Assembly: GCF_000189635.1 (NCBI RefSeq)
Contig: NW_002476559.1
Span: 744,001 to 808,000, forward strand
Direction of reading: 5' to 3'
DNA: 64,000 nt
From: Tetrahymena thermophila SB210
Taxonomy: Eukaryota; Ciliophora; Oligohymenophorea; Hymenostomatida; Tetrahymenidae
The notes under the pieces are model-generated. The model ran no database searches and had not been told where the DNA came from. It saw nothing but the letters and a program-made list of their open reading frames with translations. This document shows positions 11,251 to 24,840 of this stretch, one piece after another; the first letter of the stretch is position 1, and every line of letters starts with the position of its first letter. Made by a program: the position numbers and the translations under genes.

Positions 11251-14232
11251 ATGGAAACAGATTAAATCATAGATAATTTATTAAATCAAGTTAAAGCGCT
11301 AGATTTATCTTCATTAAGAGAATATTCTTCCAACAGGAATACGGCAAATATTTGCTATATTGACTCCTTATTTAATATTCAATCTTAATAAAAAGCGGAT
11401 GAAATTAAATAAGTATATAGCATATTGAGCTAGCAATATTCTTACTAATTAGCAGTTAGAGGAGATGGAAACTGCTTTTACAGAGCTATGATGTTAATGA
11501 AAATATTTTATTTAGCTTCAAATAATGACTCCCTACTTTTAGAAAATTTCATTTAGTTTATTTCAGATCTTAAAGACATTTAAATAGATGTATGTGCAGC
11601 TTAAGTAGTTTAAGGCTCTGGTCTATAACTTATTTTTAGAATTTTTCTAATGAAAATACTTTCTTGGAAACAGTAGCAAATAAATATTAACAGCTTGATG
11701 ATAATAAATGAGTACAATTCCTTACCTGAAGTAGACTTTGCTGCATGTTCTATTGCAAGATTTATGATTTATCTTAGCTTTTAAAAATACAAAAGCCATC
11801 CACAAATCAAAGCTTTTGTTGACGAGGAGGTTTAATAGGATATCTATAAAAGTATCTTAAAATAGAATGAATACGCTGAAGGAATCATTATTCCTTTAGC
11901 AGCACAAGTAATATTTTATTTACATTCAATTTTTATTTTCATATTTGAAGACTTTATTTTATTCTTTTTGAATTCAAAGTAAAATATTCATTTATTCTAA
12001 TCAAATTAGAGTTTTTAGTGTTAGCTTGTCATTTAAAATATTAACTGTGAGCAAGGATCTGCTTTAAAAATTAAAAAAGATAATATTGTTTATAAACCAA
12101 TGGTGTTGCAACAACCTGACATTTGCTAAATTCACTTACTCTTTAGTAAAGATCATTATGATTTGTTATTTTTGAATAACTAGTGCGAGTAATTCCCTTT
12201 ATTTTATAAAATATCATCTACTAAATTTAGTTTAGCTTTACAAAATATAAATTACTTCCAAAATTTCTTACTACATAGAATATTCTATTTGAAAAATCAA
12301 AGTAAATCTCAAATTTAAAATAATAATTTCTAAGCATAATAAGTAGAAATTTAGCAAAATTAAAACCAAAATAGTCTTGCAAGTTTTCGATCTTTCTAAA
12401 GCTGTAGAGAAACTCCTACAGCGCAATCAAGTAGTTAGCTTTAAAAAGCATAACAAGTGAACCCAAGTTATCCAAATAAGATACAATTAGATTAATCAAT
12501 CAATATGAAATTGTAGGAAAACAGTAAAACTTAAAATAAAGAAATAAATCTTTAAAATAATTTATAGATAAATTAATAAAATAGTAAAAATCTTTATTTA
12601 TCAAATTAATCCTCACCTAAAAATAGTGTTGAGTCAAATTAAGAAAATAAAGAATTAGAAATTCAAAAGTGTGTTTTATGCAAAAGGAAAATTTATGGCT
12701 TTTCTGAATGTTACTAGATTAAATAAATACAAAGCAACGTAATAGAAAAGATATGCAAAATTTGCAATTCAAAAGCTTCTCAAAAAGAGTAAGAGGACAA
12801 AAATATATTAATTATAAATTAAAAGTAATACATTTATTTAAACGTAAATTAAAATTAAGAAGATTAATAAAAAAAACAAAATAATCAGTAATTAAAGCAG
12901 CTTACCAAGCCTGAAAATAAATAATTCTTCAGAAATAAATCTGTTTAGCTTGATAGCTAAAGTTTTCCAAATTCAATTCCTTTAAAATAAACTCAAAGTG
13001 AGATCTAAAATAAATGGGATAGTTAACTAAATTTTGACTTTAAGAACTTTGATATGGATTTTAAGATTTAAAAGGAAGAAGTCTGCTTATAAAATAGTGC
13101 GTTTATGATAAATTAATCAATATAATAGAATACTACTAAAAATTCTATTTAAAATAAAATTAAATTGACTTCAATTTAATTACCTTTAAACATTAAGAAA
13201 AATTAAGTTGCTCCCTTATTATTTGAAGAAGAGGAGGAAGGAGAAAAAATAAAATAATCTTCAAATAATAATAACAAGTAATACTTTACAGCTACTCTTA
13301 AATCTCCTAATAATGCTGAATTTGGAAATTTATCCTAAAAAGATAATAATTAGAATGCATAAGTTGCCAATTAATTGCAAGAAAATTAAAAAAATGAGAT
13401 ATTTAAGTGTATTTAATGCAAAGGACCCTTCAAATCTCAAAAGTATATATTAAAAGGAAAAAAGATTGCTTTACTCTGTGCAGAATGCCTTGAAGAAATA
13501 TTAAAAGATTTAAAAAAAGATCAAAATTCTATTACAATAGACGGTTAGAATTATAAGTTTGGAGATTCAATTATATCTAAAATTAAAGAACAAAAACTAA
13601 TAGAAAAATAAATTTAAAAAAATAACATAGTCAATCCAAATCAATAATTATAAAATGACTAAAAATAATAAGGCTCTAAAAAAATTTAAAATTAAATGTA
13701 AGCATTTTGTTCTAAATTGCAGTGCAATTTATGTAACAAAAATGAATATTCAACATATGAAATTAGTGAAGTTTAAAAAGGAGGAAAAGAAATAATACAA
13801 AGAGTATGCACAAACTGTGTTTCCTTGTTTGTATCATATTATAAACACCCATCTTAAATAGTTAGCTTTGATAACAAAACATATAAAATAAATGAATTGT
13901 TTGGTAAATACATCTATAATCTATAGTTGTACTAAGTAAAAGCTGAAGCATATACTTACTAATAGTTTTTTAATAGAGAAGGACATGAGAAGCAAAAGTG
14001 CATTATTTGTAATTCTTTTTGCAAACAGCGATATCCTGTCTTTAATATAAACAATCCTTAAACATAGTAATTGTTAGGACATTTTTGCTTTTACTGTAAT
14101 TTACATTGCATAAAAGATGGTAAATATTTTATTTTCTAAGAAAATACCTATATACTTGGCGAATAGCTCTAAAAGTATGCTTTTGAACATATGCTCGTTT
14201 AAATAGATCTATACAATAAAATTTCTAAATGA
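11251..14232 (+). CDS. Otubain-like deubiquitinase with four Cys-pair units
   Basis: Exons 11251-11907 and 12010-14232 flank a 102-bp intron, giving 959 residues and ending at TGA 14230-14232. The intron splits the gene directly after IIPLAAQ, the same place as in the other otubain genes here. Peptidase C65 signatures are VRGDGNCFYRA (Asp72, Cys75) and LFSKDHYDLLF (His268). A Gln/Asn-rich linker leads to four Cys-pair units between residues about 440 and 915: CVLC..CKIC, CIQC..CAEC, CNLC..CTNC, CIIC..CFYC. Catalytic residues are intact, so activity on ubiquitin or a related modifier is likely but untested. Likely a paralogue of the 2645-7453 gene, with fewer repeats. Confidence 0.86.
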
Positions 14233-15532
14233 TTTTAAAAAGTAAAACTTTTAATTCAAAAAAATTAATTTGGATTATTTTTTATTAAATAAAATATTAA
14301 TAAGAATATAAATAATTTAGTTATTTACTGTAAAAATTTACCATTAAAGGTTATATATCAGTAGTTATTAAGAATTTAAATTATATTGCAATCAGAGATT
14401 AAAATAGAAATTTAAAAATTGCCTGTTTAATTTCAGCAAAGCTTAAAAATGAATAGATTAAAATAACTTTTTATTTTCTATTTGCAAAATAAATCAATAT
14501 ATTCTTATAAATGTATCAGATTTTATTTTTTTACTGATTTAAGGAAAAGTTTCCTCTATTTTATGACTTTAATATAATAAATCATGTAAAAAGTTGGCTT
14601 AAACACTGTTATTTAGCTCTATCAGAATAGTAGAATTTTATTTCATGGAAGTGTTAATATATTATTTTTGATTAAAATTTTTTAAATATTTTTTAAATTG
14701 AGTCATAAATATTATTTGTGTGAAAATTACTATCTTCATTTCAAACATATTCCTATATTTTTAAAACATTTTTAGCAACAATAAACAATAAATCGATTTT
14801 TAGTTTGGTTAATCTATTTTGATTCTTAAAAGTTAACTTTGATTAATAAATATATATTGCATTTTCTCATTAATCAAGACTTTATTACAATTAAAAATAT
14901 TTTTTTTATATTAAGATTAAGTCAACTCAATTTATTGATAATAGAATTTTTTGTAGGCTTAAATAAGAGTATTTACTTAATGTATATTTTATTTACGAAT
15001 ATGAATTATAAATTAAATTTTATTTAATTATTTTTCATAAAAAGTTAGAATTATATATGTAGAGAGTTGGTTAGTTAATTAAATCTATAAAATATTTAGT
15101 TTTTTATTAATTTATCATATTTAATTTGGAAATTAATTTGTTTAAAATTGATTAATTGATTGATTAAAAAAATTTTGTTATATTCACTGTTGGTCATAAT
15201 TTTAAATTATTTCTGATCATATTAGTTGGCAATACAATACCTCTATCTTTTGATGTTTTGGTATTTTAAAGAGTCTATCTATCTATTTGGATGGATTCTT
15301 TCTTTTTTTCTATCAATCAATATTTTTAGATAAGAATTAATTAGATTTTATCTAAGCAGATTTTGTTGTAATTGTTATAGAATGAATTCTTTTTGATTGA
15401 GAGTGGGAGTTTATCTTTATTTTATTGAAGAAAAGTATCTCAGCCTTAGCTTTAATTATCAGATTTAGTATTATTTAAAACAATTAAAAGATTAAAATTC
15501 AATAGACTGACTCTTAGAAATATAGTAGAAGA
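14233..15532. other. Intergenic, AT-rich
   Basis: About 1.3 kb with only short chance frames (one of 62 codons near 14839 has no family features). No RNA gene recognised. The frame of the next gene is open back to 15401 but has no ATG before 15533. Confidence 0.55.
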
Positions 15533-17379
15533 ATGGATATTTAAGAAAATTAGTCGCAATAAGTTGAAAAACAAGAAAGCTTATAGAAATAAGATGAAAA
15601 TGTAGACAAGTTGAAGCAGATTAGGGCTTCAATTAAGAGTATGGAAGTGAAATAGATCAAAGAATTGAGAAGACTTCTTAGAATTGAAAACTTGCAAAAT
15701 GTTGAGGAGATAACTACTTTAGAGTATTTAATGATGATTATGAATAACAATGCATTGAGAAGTGCTTTAGTATAATTGTAGAACTAGTATAAGATGATGT
15801 ATAGGACTCTAGGAGATGGAAACTGCTTCTATAGATCTATAATGTTAAATAAAGTCTTCTGGCTTGTTGAGTAAAAGAGCTGCGAGCCACTTGAATAATT
15901 TATAATATAAATAAATAACATTCCTTAATTGCAAACTATATTTTAAACAGTTCCAATAAACGCTAATAGCTTAAAATCTATTTATCTATTGTTCCTATTC
16001 AAAATTCTCGAAGATAAAAAGAGCAACAAGTAATTGAGAATGCTTGATATTATTAGGATGTACAATAGCTTGCCTGAAGTCGACTTCGCGAGTGTTATTA
16101 TATGCAGATAGATGATCTTCAACACTTATGAGTCTTTTAAAGTTCATGACTCTTTTAAAGATTTTCTAGATGATGATATGAAAGAAAAGATAGAATTCGT
16201 ACTGTTAAGATATTTCTATGAAGCTCAATATGTAATTATTCCCTTGGCTGCTCAGGTAAAATTTTGTGTTTATTAACTTTTATTTATAAAACTTTTTATA
16301 TTTAATAGACGTTTTAATGCGAGCTTAATATTTAGAATTTTTATTAGCCTGATTAGTATTCAAGCAAAGTAAATATCGAAAAGCTGAATTACTCACCAAT
16401 CGAAGTAGAAAATAAAGATGCTTAAATGCCCAGTTTCAACCTTATTTATAATGGTGGACATTATGAGCTAGCTATTTTGGATTCTTAAGCTAAAACAGAC
16501 TTTTACAAAATAAATAAACAAATGATATCATTCAACACTCAATATTCAGACTAGCAATATTATTATTTCATATAAAACTTTATATAAAGATATCAAACAG
16601 AAATTATAAGAATGAATAACATAGAAGAAAGTGCTTTCTACAATTAATAAAATGGCTCTAACGAAGAAGAAGAATATTAAACTCTAGATTGGTAAAAATT
16701 GCAAAGAAGTGAAGAATACAGAAGATAGAATTATGAAAATTAAAAGTTGAAAGTATTAATTGAAAATTTGTAAAATGAAAACAATTAGGTGAAACAATAA
16801 GACGACAAGCTACAACAAAAGCAATAGTCGAACTCTCAAATAGATTCTTAATAAGAAAAAAACTCTAAAAACTAATAAAATGAAATACCTATTGAACTAG
16901 ATGAAAAAAATTAAGTAAATAAAACTAATTAATATTAACCAAAAATTTAACAAAAGTCATAATCTTCTTAATTTGATTAAAACAATTAAAATTTATAGTT
17001 TCAAAATCTTCCTTCAAAAAATTCTATGACCAATTAATAGAATAACTCAGGAGAAAATGACGTTAATAATATGAAATATGACTAATAAGATCAGCGCGTA
17101 TTAGACTTTTAAAACATGAAAAGAATATGTGTGTAGTGTAATAAAAAACTTCCATCCGATTTTAAATATCCTTTTTTTGTTCTCCCTATGGATGAAGACA
17201 TACCAGATAATGTGGTCCTAAGAATTTGCACTGACTGTTTTATTGATCTTGCTAGTAAATATCAAAATGACTAAGAATTCATTGAGGTAAATGGCAAACT
17301 ATATCAATTAAGTCCAAGATTAATTGGCGAATTAATTTCATTCATTTAATAATCAAGTAAAAAGAATTAAAAAAACTGA
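15533..17379 (+). CDS. Otubain-like deubiquitinase with one Cys-pair unit
   Basis: Exons 15533-16255 and 16309-17379 flank a 53-bp intron, giving 597 residues and a TGA at 17377. LGDGNCFYRS holds Asp95 and Cys98, and YNGGHYELAIL holds His292; the intron again follows PLAAQ. After a long Gln/Asn/Lys-rich linker there is a single unit, CVQC..CTDC (residues about 515-552), followed by a short FIEVNGKLYQL segment that resembles the segment trailing the units of the larger paralogues. This suggests a unit of two Cys pairs plus a small strand-rich tail. Catalytic triad residues are present. N-terminal codon use is somewhat richer in G/C than the linker, which is common in ciliate domains versus linkers. 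Confidence 0.86.
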
Positions 17380-17972
17380 CCTAAATCCTAAATTGAATAA
17401 ACTTAATAAAAAATAAACAAATAAATAAATAAATAAAATTTAAATTATTTTTATATTCGATTAATTGTTTTTATTTTAATTTCTTCTTAATTAACTTTAC
17501 TCAAAAAAAATCAATTGAAATGTATATAATATACCACATTTTATACTTAGTCCATATTAATTTAAAATATATGCTTTTTTAATTGGACATCAAAAATACA
17601 CTGAACATAAATATTAAAATATTGTCAAATGTTTTAAACTCAGAAAAATGAAAATAATAGGTATTAAATCAAATTAATACAAAAGTTTTTTTAATAAAAG
17701 AAATTAATTGTGATTATTTAAAAAAAATAGCAACTTTATTTACATCCTTTGAATAGTTAATTCTAATAAAAGTTATATGAAAAACATTATAAAAATATAT
17801 TTGTGTTTGCTATTTTAATATTACGTAAAGTTTTGGGTTTTTGTATGTAAATTATGCTTTATCTACTGTTATATTTGACTGGAATCATATGTTTATTTAA
17901 ATTAATTAAGTTAACTGATCGTTTTTATTTTTTTTTGAGAATTTCAAGATTTAAAAAAACAAACAATAAGAA
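17380..17972. other. Intergenic, AT-rich
   Basis: No feature recognised. A short plus-strand frame at 17854-18042 overlaps the start of the next gene in another frame and is not supported. Confidence 0.55.
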
Positions 17973-20900
17973 ATGGAAAAAGAAATGTTCGGACTTCACT
18001 AGTAGTAAAGATTCTTTTTGGAAGAGTATAGTAGCAATTTAGGAATGGAATTAAAGGAGATGAACCATAGAAGAGGTCAATCATTAAATAGCGAAATAGA
18101 TCTTTCGAAAGTTCACAATACCAGCGTTTAAAAAGATATTACCTATAGTAGCAACAACATTGCGAAATTATTACCAGAATATTATAAAAGTAATAGTAAC
18201 AATATTAGAAATGATAATGAATAACTTATGTAAAATAACTTGGAGAATACTAATATTTAAATTACTGTCAATGAAAGGGCATTTACAGCTTAGTCTTTCC
18301 AAAATATTAAAACTGAAAACATAAATAATTAGGAAGATAATAAAAAATATGATTAGATATAAAAAAAGGCTTCGAATTAACAATCCTAAATATAAAAAGG
18401 AAAGGCAGCAAATGATGATCTTAGAAAATAATAAACTAAATCTAGGAAACAAGCCTAAAATATATTAAATATAACAAACCAAAAGTTTTAAAATATGAGT
18501 TTGATCTCTAAAGTAATGAAAAAAATTACTTACTTCTACTAAATGTATACTTCGAAAGGACGACTGAAGTTTTTAGAGAACTCAAAAGTTAGAGATATAA
18601 TTAACGATAGCAGTGAGTCAAATTAAGTAAATTCCTCTCTTTTCTTTTAAATATTTGATATAGCAAACAAACTTTTAAGTCTCTACGAAGAACTTTCAAA
18701 CAAATACATTCCACTAATAGATGCTTATGGAAATGTTAACTTGTTCTTGCTAACATTTTACTTACTATACAATTTCTCATTCTTCTATTTACTTTCTTTG
18801 GTATTAGTTTTTGATATGCCCTCAGATTTTTTTGAGTATATTTACTTTCTGACTGGAACTCTTTGGATAATTTAATCGCTTCTCTAGATCAATACAAAAA
18901 TCTACAAACCATTTGAGCCTGAATACAAAAGGAAATAAATTTTTATTAATTACATAAAAAAAAGATCATTTTTTGATCTTTTACCAATTGTAATTGTATT
19001 TTATCTTCAATTTGAGCTGGATGCAAATCTATTTTTGAAGTGTTTACTATTTATTAAATTAAAAAACATAGTCACTAACGTTTATGAAATACAAAAGCAA
19101 CTATGCATGATGTTTAAAAATTATTTCTTCATCAAATTGGTTAATTTGATCTTGTAACTCTTCTTAATAGCTCATATTCTATCTGTTTCATGGTACTTGT
19201 TAGGTTTATTTGAAGTTAAATATATGAATGAACCAAAAACATGGTATGACGATGGAATTTCTAGTGATTTAGTATGGTGGAAAGTGTATTTATCTTCAAT
19301 TTATTGGTGTTTAACTTTGATGACTACAGGTTCAAACATAGCCACTACAGTATCACAAACAATGTTTACTTGCATATCAATGATATTTACAGCTATAGTG
19401 TATGGTTACTTAATTAATGTTATAGGAATCATACTTTCAGAACTTGATAAGGTGAATGAGACTAAAAATAGAGATATCAATATTGTTAATGAATATATGA
19501 GAACAAAGAACATTTCAAGGTTAAATATTTTTTAATTAACTTTTAATAATTTAATAAAATCACATACATAATTTTGGCAATATTTTAATTAAATCAAATT
19601 ATTTTTCCAGCTTTTTCAGTCTAAAATATCATTAAAATATACATTTACTCCTCATTAATTCTTATATATTTTTTCAGCATAAAGTAGTGAAAATTTTCTA
19701 TTTCTAAGAGTTTTCATAAAAGTGAATAAATATTTTTTTTTGTAGCTTAAATAATTAAATAAAAGGTATTTAAACAAACAAACAAACAAAAAAATAAATA
19801 AAAATAATTTTTGAATAATTTTTAAATCTATTAAAATCAATATTAATTTTAAAATTTGATTGTTTTTTTTCAAATAAAGGACTTTAAGAACAAAAGTAAA
19901 TATGGATATCGAATATTACTACACAAATAACAAATCTGATGAAACAGAAGATGAAGCTGAAGTTTTAAATAAGCTACCTTAAGAACTAGTTGATGAACTA
20001 CAGATGGAGTATAGCTAACAAATTATTTCTAAAATAAATTTTATTGCAGAAAATTTCAGCAAGTAATTATAGGATGACCTTGGATACGTATTTCAAGAAG
20101 AATCTTATTTCCCAAGCTAAACAATTTACTCAGAAAAAGATACTATGAATTTATCTATTTTTTACATTTTATAAGGAGAAGGTAATTTGTTAGTTACTTT
20201 GTTAATTAATTTCTTCCTTTTTACAAATTTTATTTAAATTATTTATTTTTTAATTCAAATTTAAAGTTACTTTACAATAAAAAATTGCTGATGACCCAAG
20301 TACTTTAAAAACTTATAAGAATCTCAAGAAGGGATAGATATTTGGTGAGATTTCTTTCATCACAGATTAGGCTAGGGAAAGCACAGCTATCGCTTCAAAA
20401 TATACAAGAGTAGTTAAAATCTTAAGAAATGACTTTCTACGTATCATATAAAATGATACTAAAGATTTTGAAATTTTTAAGTAATTGAAAGATAGTATTA
20501 TGCTTTATGAATCTTTTAAAGAAATAGATGTGAATTGTAATATATGTGGTAGCTTCTATCATCAAGAAATTAATTGTAATCTAGTTCATCTTTCTAAATA
20601 AAATATGTACTTTTCAAGTATGTTTAATCAAAGATAGGTTCAAAGTCGCTAAAAGCAAACAAGGAATAAAGCAAAATTTAATTCAATTTTAAAGTCTCAT
20701 TTAGTTAGAGAAGGAGTAAATAATTTTGTGGAGACATATTAGGAAAATAGCGTCAATAGTGAATAAAGTAATTAAGAAGATGATTATGAGGAAGAAAAAT
20801 AGAATTAAGCTTTACTTAAATAATAATCTACTCGCCAATCATAAGATATTACAAGCGTCAAAAAGTAAATTTTAATAGAAAACTTGTAAAGAAGACCCTC

Positions 20901-21300
20901 ACAATTGAATAAAATGATGTAGTCTCCTTAAAGTAGCTAATTGATGAATAATCAAGAATAATCACCCTAAAATTCTAACCTCAGCATCGGTGAGAAGGTT
21001 GGTCATAGTAATTTCACTAAACAAAGTTCAATATTTGAAAAATAATAGAGTGAAAATAGATTACAATCTGAATAAGAAAGGAAAAATTCAAATCAAAGTA
21101 TTTAATACTCTGTCTAAAACTTATAAATAGAATAACCTCAGATAATTTAGCATAAAGGAATTAGTCCTTGGCTTTTTGAGCAGATCAAAGAATATGATTA
21201 TTATTTTCCCAAGGGTAATTCAAAGTATTTTTTCGCCAAAGCAAACAGGTTCATAAGAAAATAGATAGCAAAATTAAATAAGTAAAAAAAAAATAAGTGA
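17973..21300 (+). CDS. Cyclic-nucleotide-gated (CNG/HCN-like) cation channel
   Basis: Exons are 17973-19519, 19880-20181 and 20267-21300 (introns 360 and 85 bp), giving 960 residues and a TGA at 21298. The frame is open upstream to 17919; ATG 17973 is the first ATG, and 18045 is an alternative. After a polar N-terminus come six hydrophobic segments, a pore helix (IYWCLTLMTTGSN, about residue 443), S6 (MIFTAIVYGYLINVIGIIL) and a C-linker (MRTKNISRTLRTKV across the first intron). The cNMP-binding fold has FGEISFITDQARESTAIA (about residue 641), whose E and R match the phosphate-binding cassette. Next is CNICGSFYHQEINC (about residue 706), a CCHC zinc-knuckle spacing, and then a Gln/Ser-rich tail. 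The filter is TTGSN, not the K+-selective TVGYG, and the S4 region is poor in Arg/Lys. Probably a poorly selective plasma or ciliary membrane channel. Confidence 0.85.
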
Positions 21301-21529
21301 AGCAAATTAGTAAGTAAGCTAAACAAGTATTTAATTATAAAATGTATGTTAGCTTTCTTTTTATATTCCTCCTTTAAACTATTTATTCAATTTGTTAATA
21401 AAAAAAAAATATCTACCTTAATCACATGTTTATAAATTTTAAGAAAAATTAAACTTAAAATTTAAAAAATAAATCAAAAAGAGTTATTTAGATAAAAAAT
21501 AAATATCTAATTTGAATGGGATCTAAGGA
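21301..21529. other. Spacer before the repeat region
   Basis: AT-rich 3' flank of the channel gene; nothing recognised. Confidence 0.5.
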
Positions 21530-24500
21530 TTTACAGTAATTTGTTTTTTTTCTCAAAAATAAAAAAATATTGTTGCTATTTAATAAAAGTATAAAAAGAT
21601 TAGTTAAGTATTTGTTTATTTTTTTTACAAGTTTTAAATATAAATAACACATTTCTTTTAGTTTTTACATTTAATGTATTAATTCTTTATTTTTTTTTGT
21701 TATCATGCTACTATTTTTGGTATATTTATAAGTCTAACTAGTTTTTTACAAATTAATTTTTAAAGATATTTATTACTTTTTAGATATTCATCTCTATTAA
21801 AATAAAATAATTTAATATATTAATTTTATTGAGAATTTGAAAAATTTTTATTTAAAAAAAAATGTGATGGATGGATGAATATAAAATCTCCACAAAAACT
21901 TTTTGGTTAAATGTTTTCATTTTATGTTTTTAATTTTCCTAATATTTTTGTTTGATACTGTAAGTGTAAAAATTTGGAATGCTTACTTCATAAAAAAGTC
22001 AAGACTGTTTAACTATGTAAGGGTCTATAACAGATTTTATATTTAAAAAATTAATTAACCATCATTATACTGATTGCTTTATGTTTAAAAAAATTTAGTT
22101 AAATATTATGATTACATACAGAAATATTCTTACTCAGCATATACCTCTAAAACTTTTATATTATTGCAAATTTTTATTTACTAAATTAGCTTCAATAAAC
22201 TTAATTCACTTATTTGTGTTTCACTAATTGAATATGAAGAAAAATCATTAACTTAGTTGACAATAAAACTTTTAAAATTCTACTTAATGCGTATATGTAA
22301 TGACTTTAACTCCTTAAAATTAGGAATGTATGAATTGAATTTATTTAAACCGTCATCTTTAATCTAATTATTCCTAGTTTTATTTTAATAATAAAAAAAA
22401 TAAAATAATTTATTTATTTATTTTTTACGAAAAACTGATATTAAGATGGTTGAGTTTTAAAAATTAGATAGATTCCATGAGAGAGTTTATTCCATTTTCG
22501 TCTATTTCATTTTAACTTTATAAAAATATTTGATATATTTTAGAAATAAATTGACAAATATATGTAAAGCTAGTAATTACTAAAGTAGTAAAGAAAGGTT
22601 TTGCAAATTTGTTAGATAAAAAAGGCTTTTTCCTAATACACCAATTGAATCATGTGAAATATTATTATTTCTAATTATATTTAGAATAAAATTAAGAAAA
22701 TAGTGAGTGAGTATCTGAAATTTTTTTACTCTAGCCTTAGTTCTAATTATTCTAATTAAATCAGCTTAGATATGTGTTTTCCTAACATTGAAACTCCTTA
22801 GTATCCTAGTGAATTTGATCTTGTAAATAATATTAAATATAATGAAATTAATATTATTGATTGATTAATCTTACGATAAACCAAGTACTAATTTCTTTAA
22901 TTTTTTGGACAATTATAAGTTACTACCAAGTTAATCAATTGATGTATCAATTAAACCTATTCCGCTTTTTATTTAAATTTATTAAATTTTTTTATAAAAA
23001 ATGATAGTTTTATTTACTATTAATAGAACATCAGTTCTTCAAGATTCTAAAATTTAGAAATCTCTACATAAGTATTATTCAAGCTCTACAAATGATGATC
23101 ATTTATTTTTAGCTTTTAAAAATATCCACTACTTTAAAAGTTGATCATTAATTGAGTAATACTGTAGCATTTTAATAATTTATAAGCATTTTTATATGTA
23201 TTTTTCTAAATATTAATTCTTAATTTCTTTAAATTATGACATTTGTTTAATTGATTTCCAAGGTCAGTCATTTCAACTTCTTCAAAATCACTGTTGGATT
23301 ACAAAAATAAATTAAATTATTTTCTAATTTAAATTAAACTTTTTTTAAATCCAAATATAATATAAAACTATATATTTTAGTAAAATTAATCTATTGAGGA
23401 AGTTTTACAGTTAAACTAAATGCATTATTAAAATAAATAAATAGTTTACTCTAAAAAATTAAGCTGTAGTTTCGTCAAGCTCTTATTTTTATTTATTTCT
23501 TCTGCCAAATTGTTTTGACTAAGCAATTCAATACTATCAATTCTTAATGTTCAATAATAAATGAAAGTATGTTTAATAAATATATTTAAAGCTAAGAATT
23601 TACTTAATTAAGACCGATTAATAGTCTTAATTTGGATAATTTGATATCGACTCTTTGAGTAAATTAAAATTAAATAATTCTTCACCATTTCCCTTTCTAA
23701 TATTTGTAATAAGTCTAACAATCAATTTCGCAAAATATAAATATGATACTTGAATTATATGCAAAAAAAGGGATAATTATGGGTAGACTAATTTAAAATA
23801 AAATATTTCTATTTATAATTGAATTCACTGATAAATAAATTACTTTTTAATTTGTTTCTTATATAATTTAATCTTATTTTTGCATCTTATTTGAAGAAAT
23901 TGTTTTATTTTAAATAATATTTGTAAATATTAAATTGAAATAATAATTAACACTAAATTAATAATACTGATAAGTGCTATTAGAAACTTAATTCATTATC
24001 ATAAATTATTTAATTTTTGAAATTCTATGTAAAAAAGGATATTTTATTTGCTTGGTTATTAAACCATAGATATATATATTCTATGAACATTTTTTTGTAT
24101 TTTTTTTGGTTTATTATTATTTTCTAATATGAGTATGTTAGTTAATAAGGAATTTCAAATAACTCTTGAATTTAAAATAATTTATTTAAATTTCTGAAGC
24201 ATAAAGTTTTTAAATAAAACCATGTACTCTCATTTATAAAAACTTTCATCAGCTCATAATATAACCTATTCAAAAATCTAATTAAAAAATTATATATAAA
24301 AATATTTTCTCAGATATCTTTTGAATTTATATAATACATAAATAAATAATTGGCTGTTTCATATAATAAATAATTTAAAACTCCTCAGCTGAATGGTTAA
24401 AATAATAAAATTTTAAACTTTACCTTTTTATGTTTTGTAAAAATATTGCTCCTAAATGCTTTTTTGTAGTATTCAAAATTTATTGAAGCAATTATTATTT

Positions 24501-24840
24501 AGCAATCAATAGAAATGCCACTTTCAAAATAAAAATTTAAAAATAGTAAGAACTTAATTTTTTAAAATTAATTTTACAATTTACTTACTTATTTTTTTAT
24601 TAAAGATCAATTTGATATATTTAAAATAAAATAATCAAATAAAAAAATTTATTTTTTATGATAATCAGTAGAGAGAGTATGAAAAAATACATGATTTTTA
24701 CAAAAATAACTCAACATTTAAACTTGAATAACTGCTGAATTCCAGCATCATTTCTTACTCTACACTTAGCAAAATTATTTGAGAAATTACCTTATTTATT
24801 GTCTATTTTTTTAGTTAAATGTAACTTATTTTAATGGAGA
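21530..24840 (+). repeat. Copy 1 of a diverged tandem unit of about 3.3 kb
   Basis: Long stretches recur in order in copies 2 and 3. Anchors are TATTTTTGGTATATTTA at about 21713, CTTAGATATGTGTTTTCCTA at about 22764, and the ACTGATAAGTG region at about 23967. Corresponding anchors lie about 3.3 kb downstream in copy 2. No intact gene is present. Short frames conserved between copies (see findings) hint at a decayed coding sequence. Boundaries are approximate. Confidence 0.75.

Noticed and set aside
14839-15027. Plus-strand frame of 62 codons with hydrophobic residues
   Set aside because: AT-rich spacer; continues through Gln codons without domain or composition typical of neighbours.
15550-15750. 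Minus-strand frame of 66 codons
   Set aside because: Antisense to the N-terminus of the third otubain.
18171-18452. Minus-strand frame of 93 codons
   Set aside because: Antisense to the Gln/Asn-rich N-terminus of the channel gene.
19655-19873. Minus-strand frame of 72 codons
   Set aside because: Lies in the 360-bp channel intron and is low complexity.
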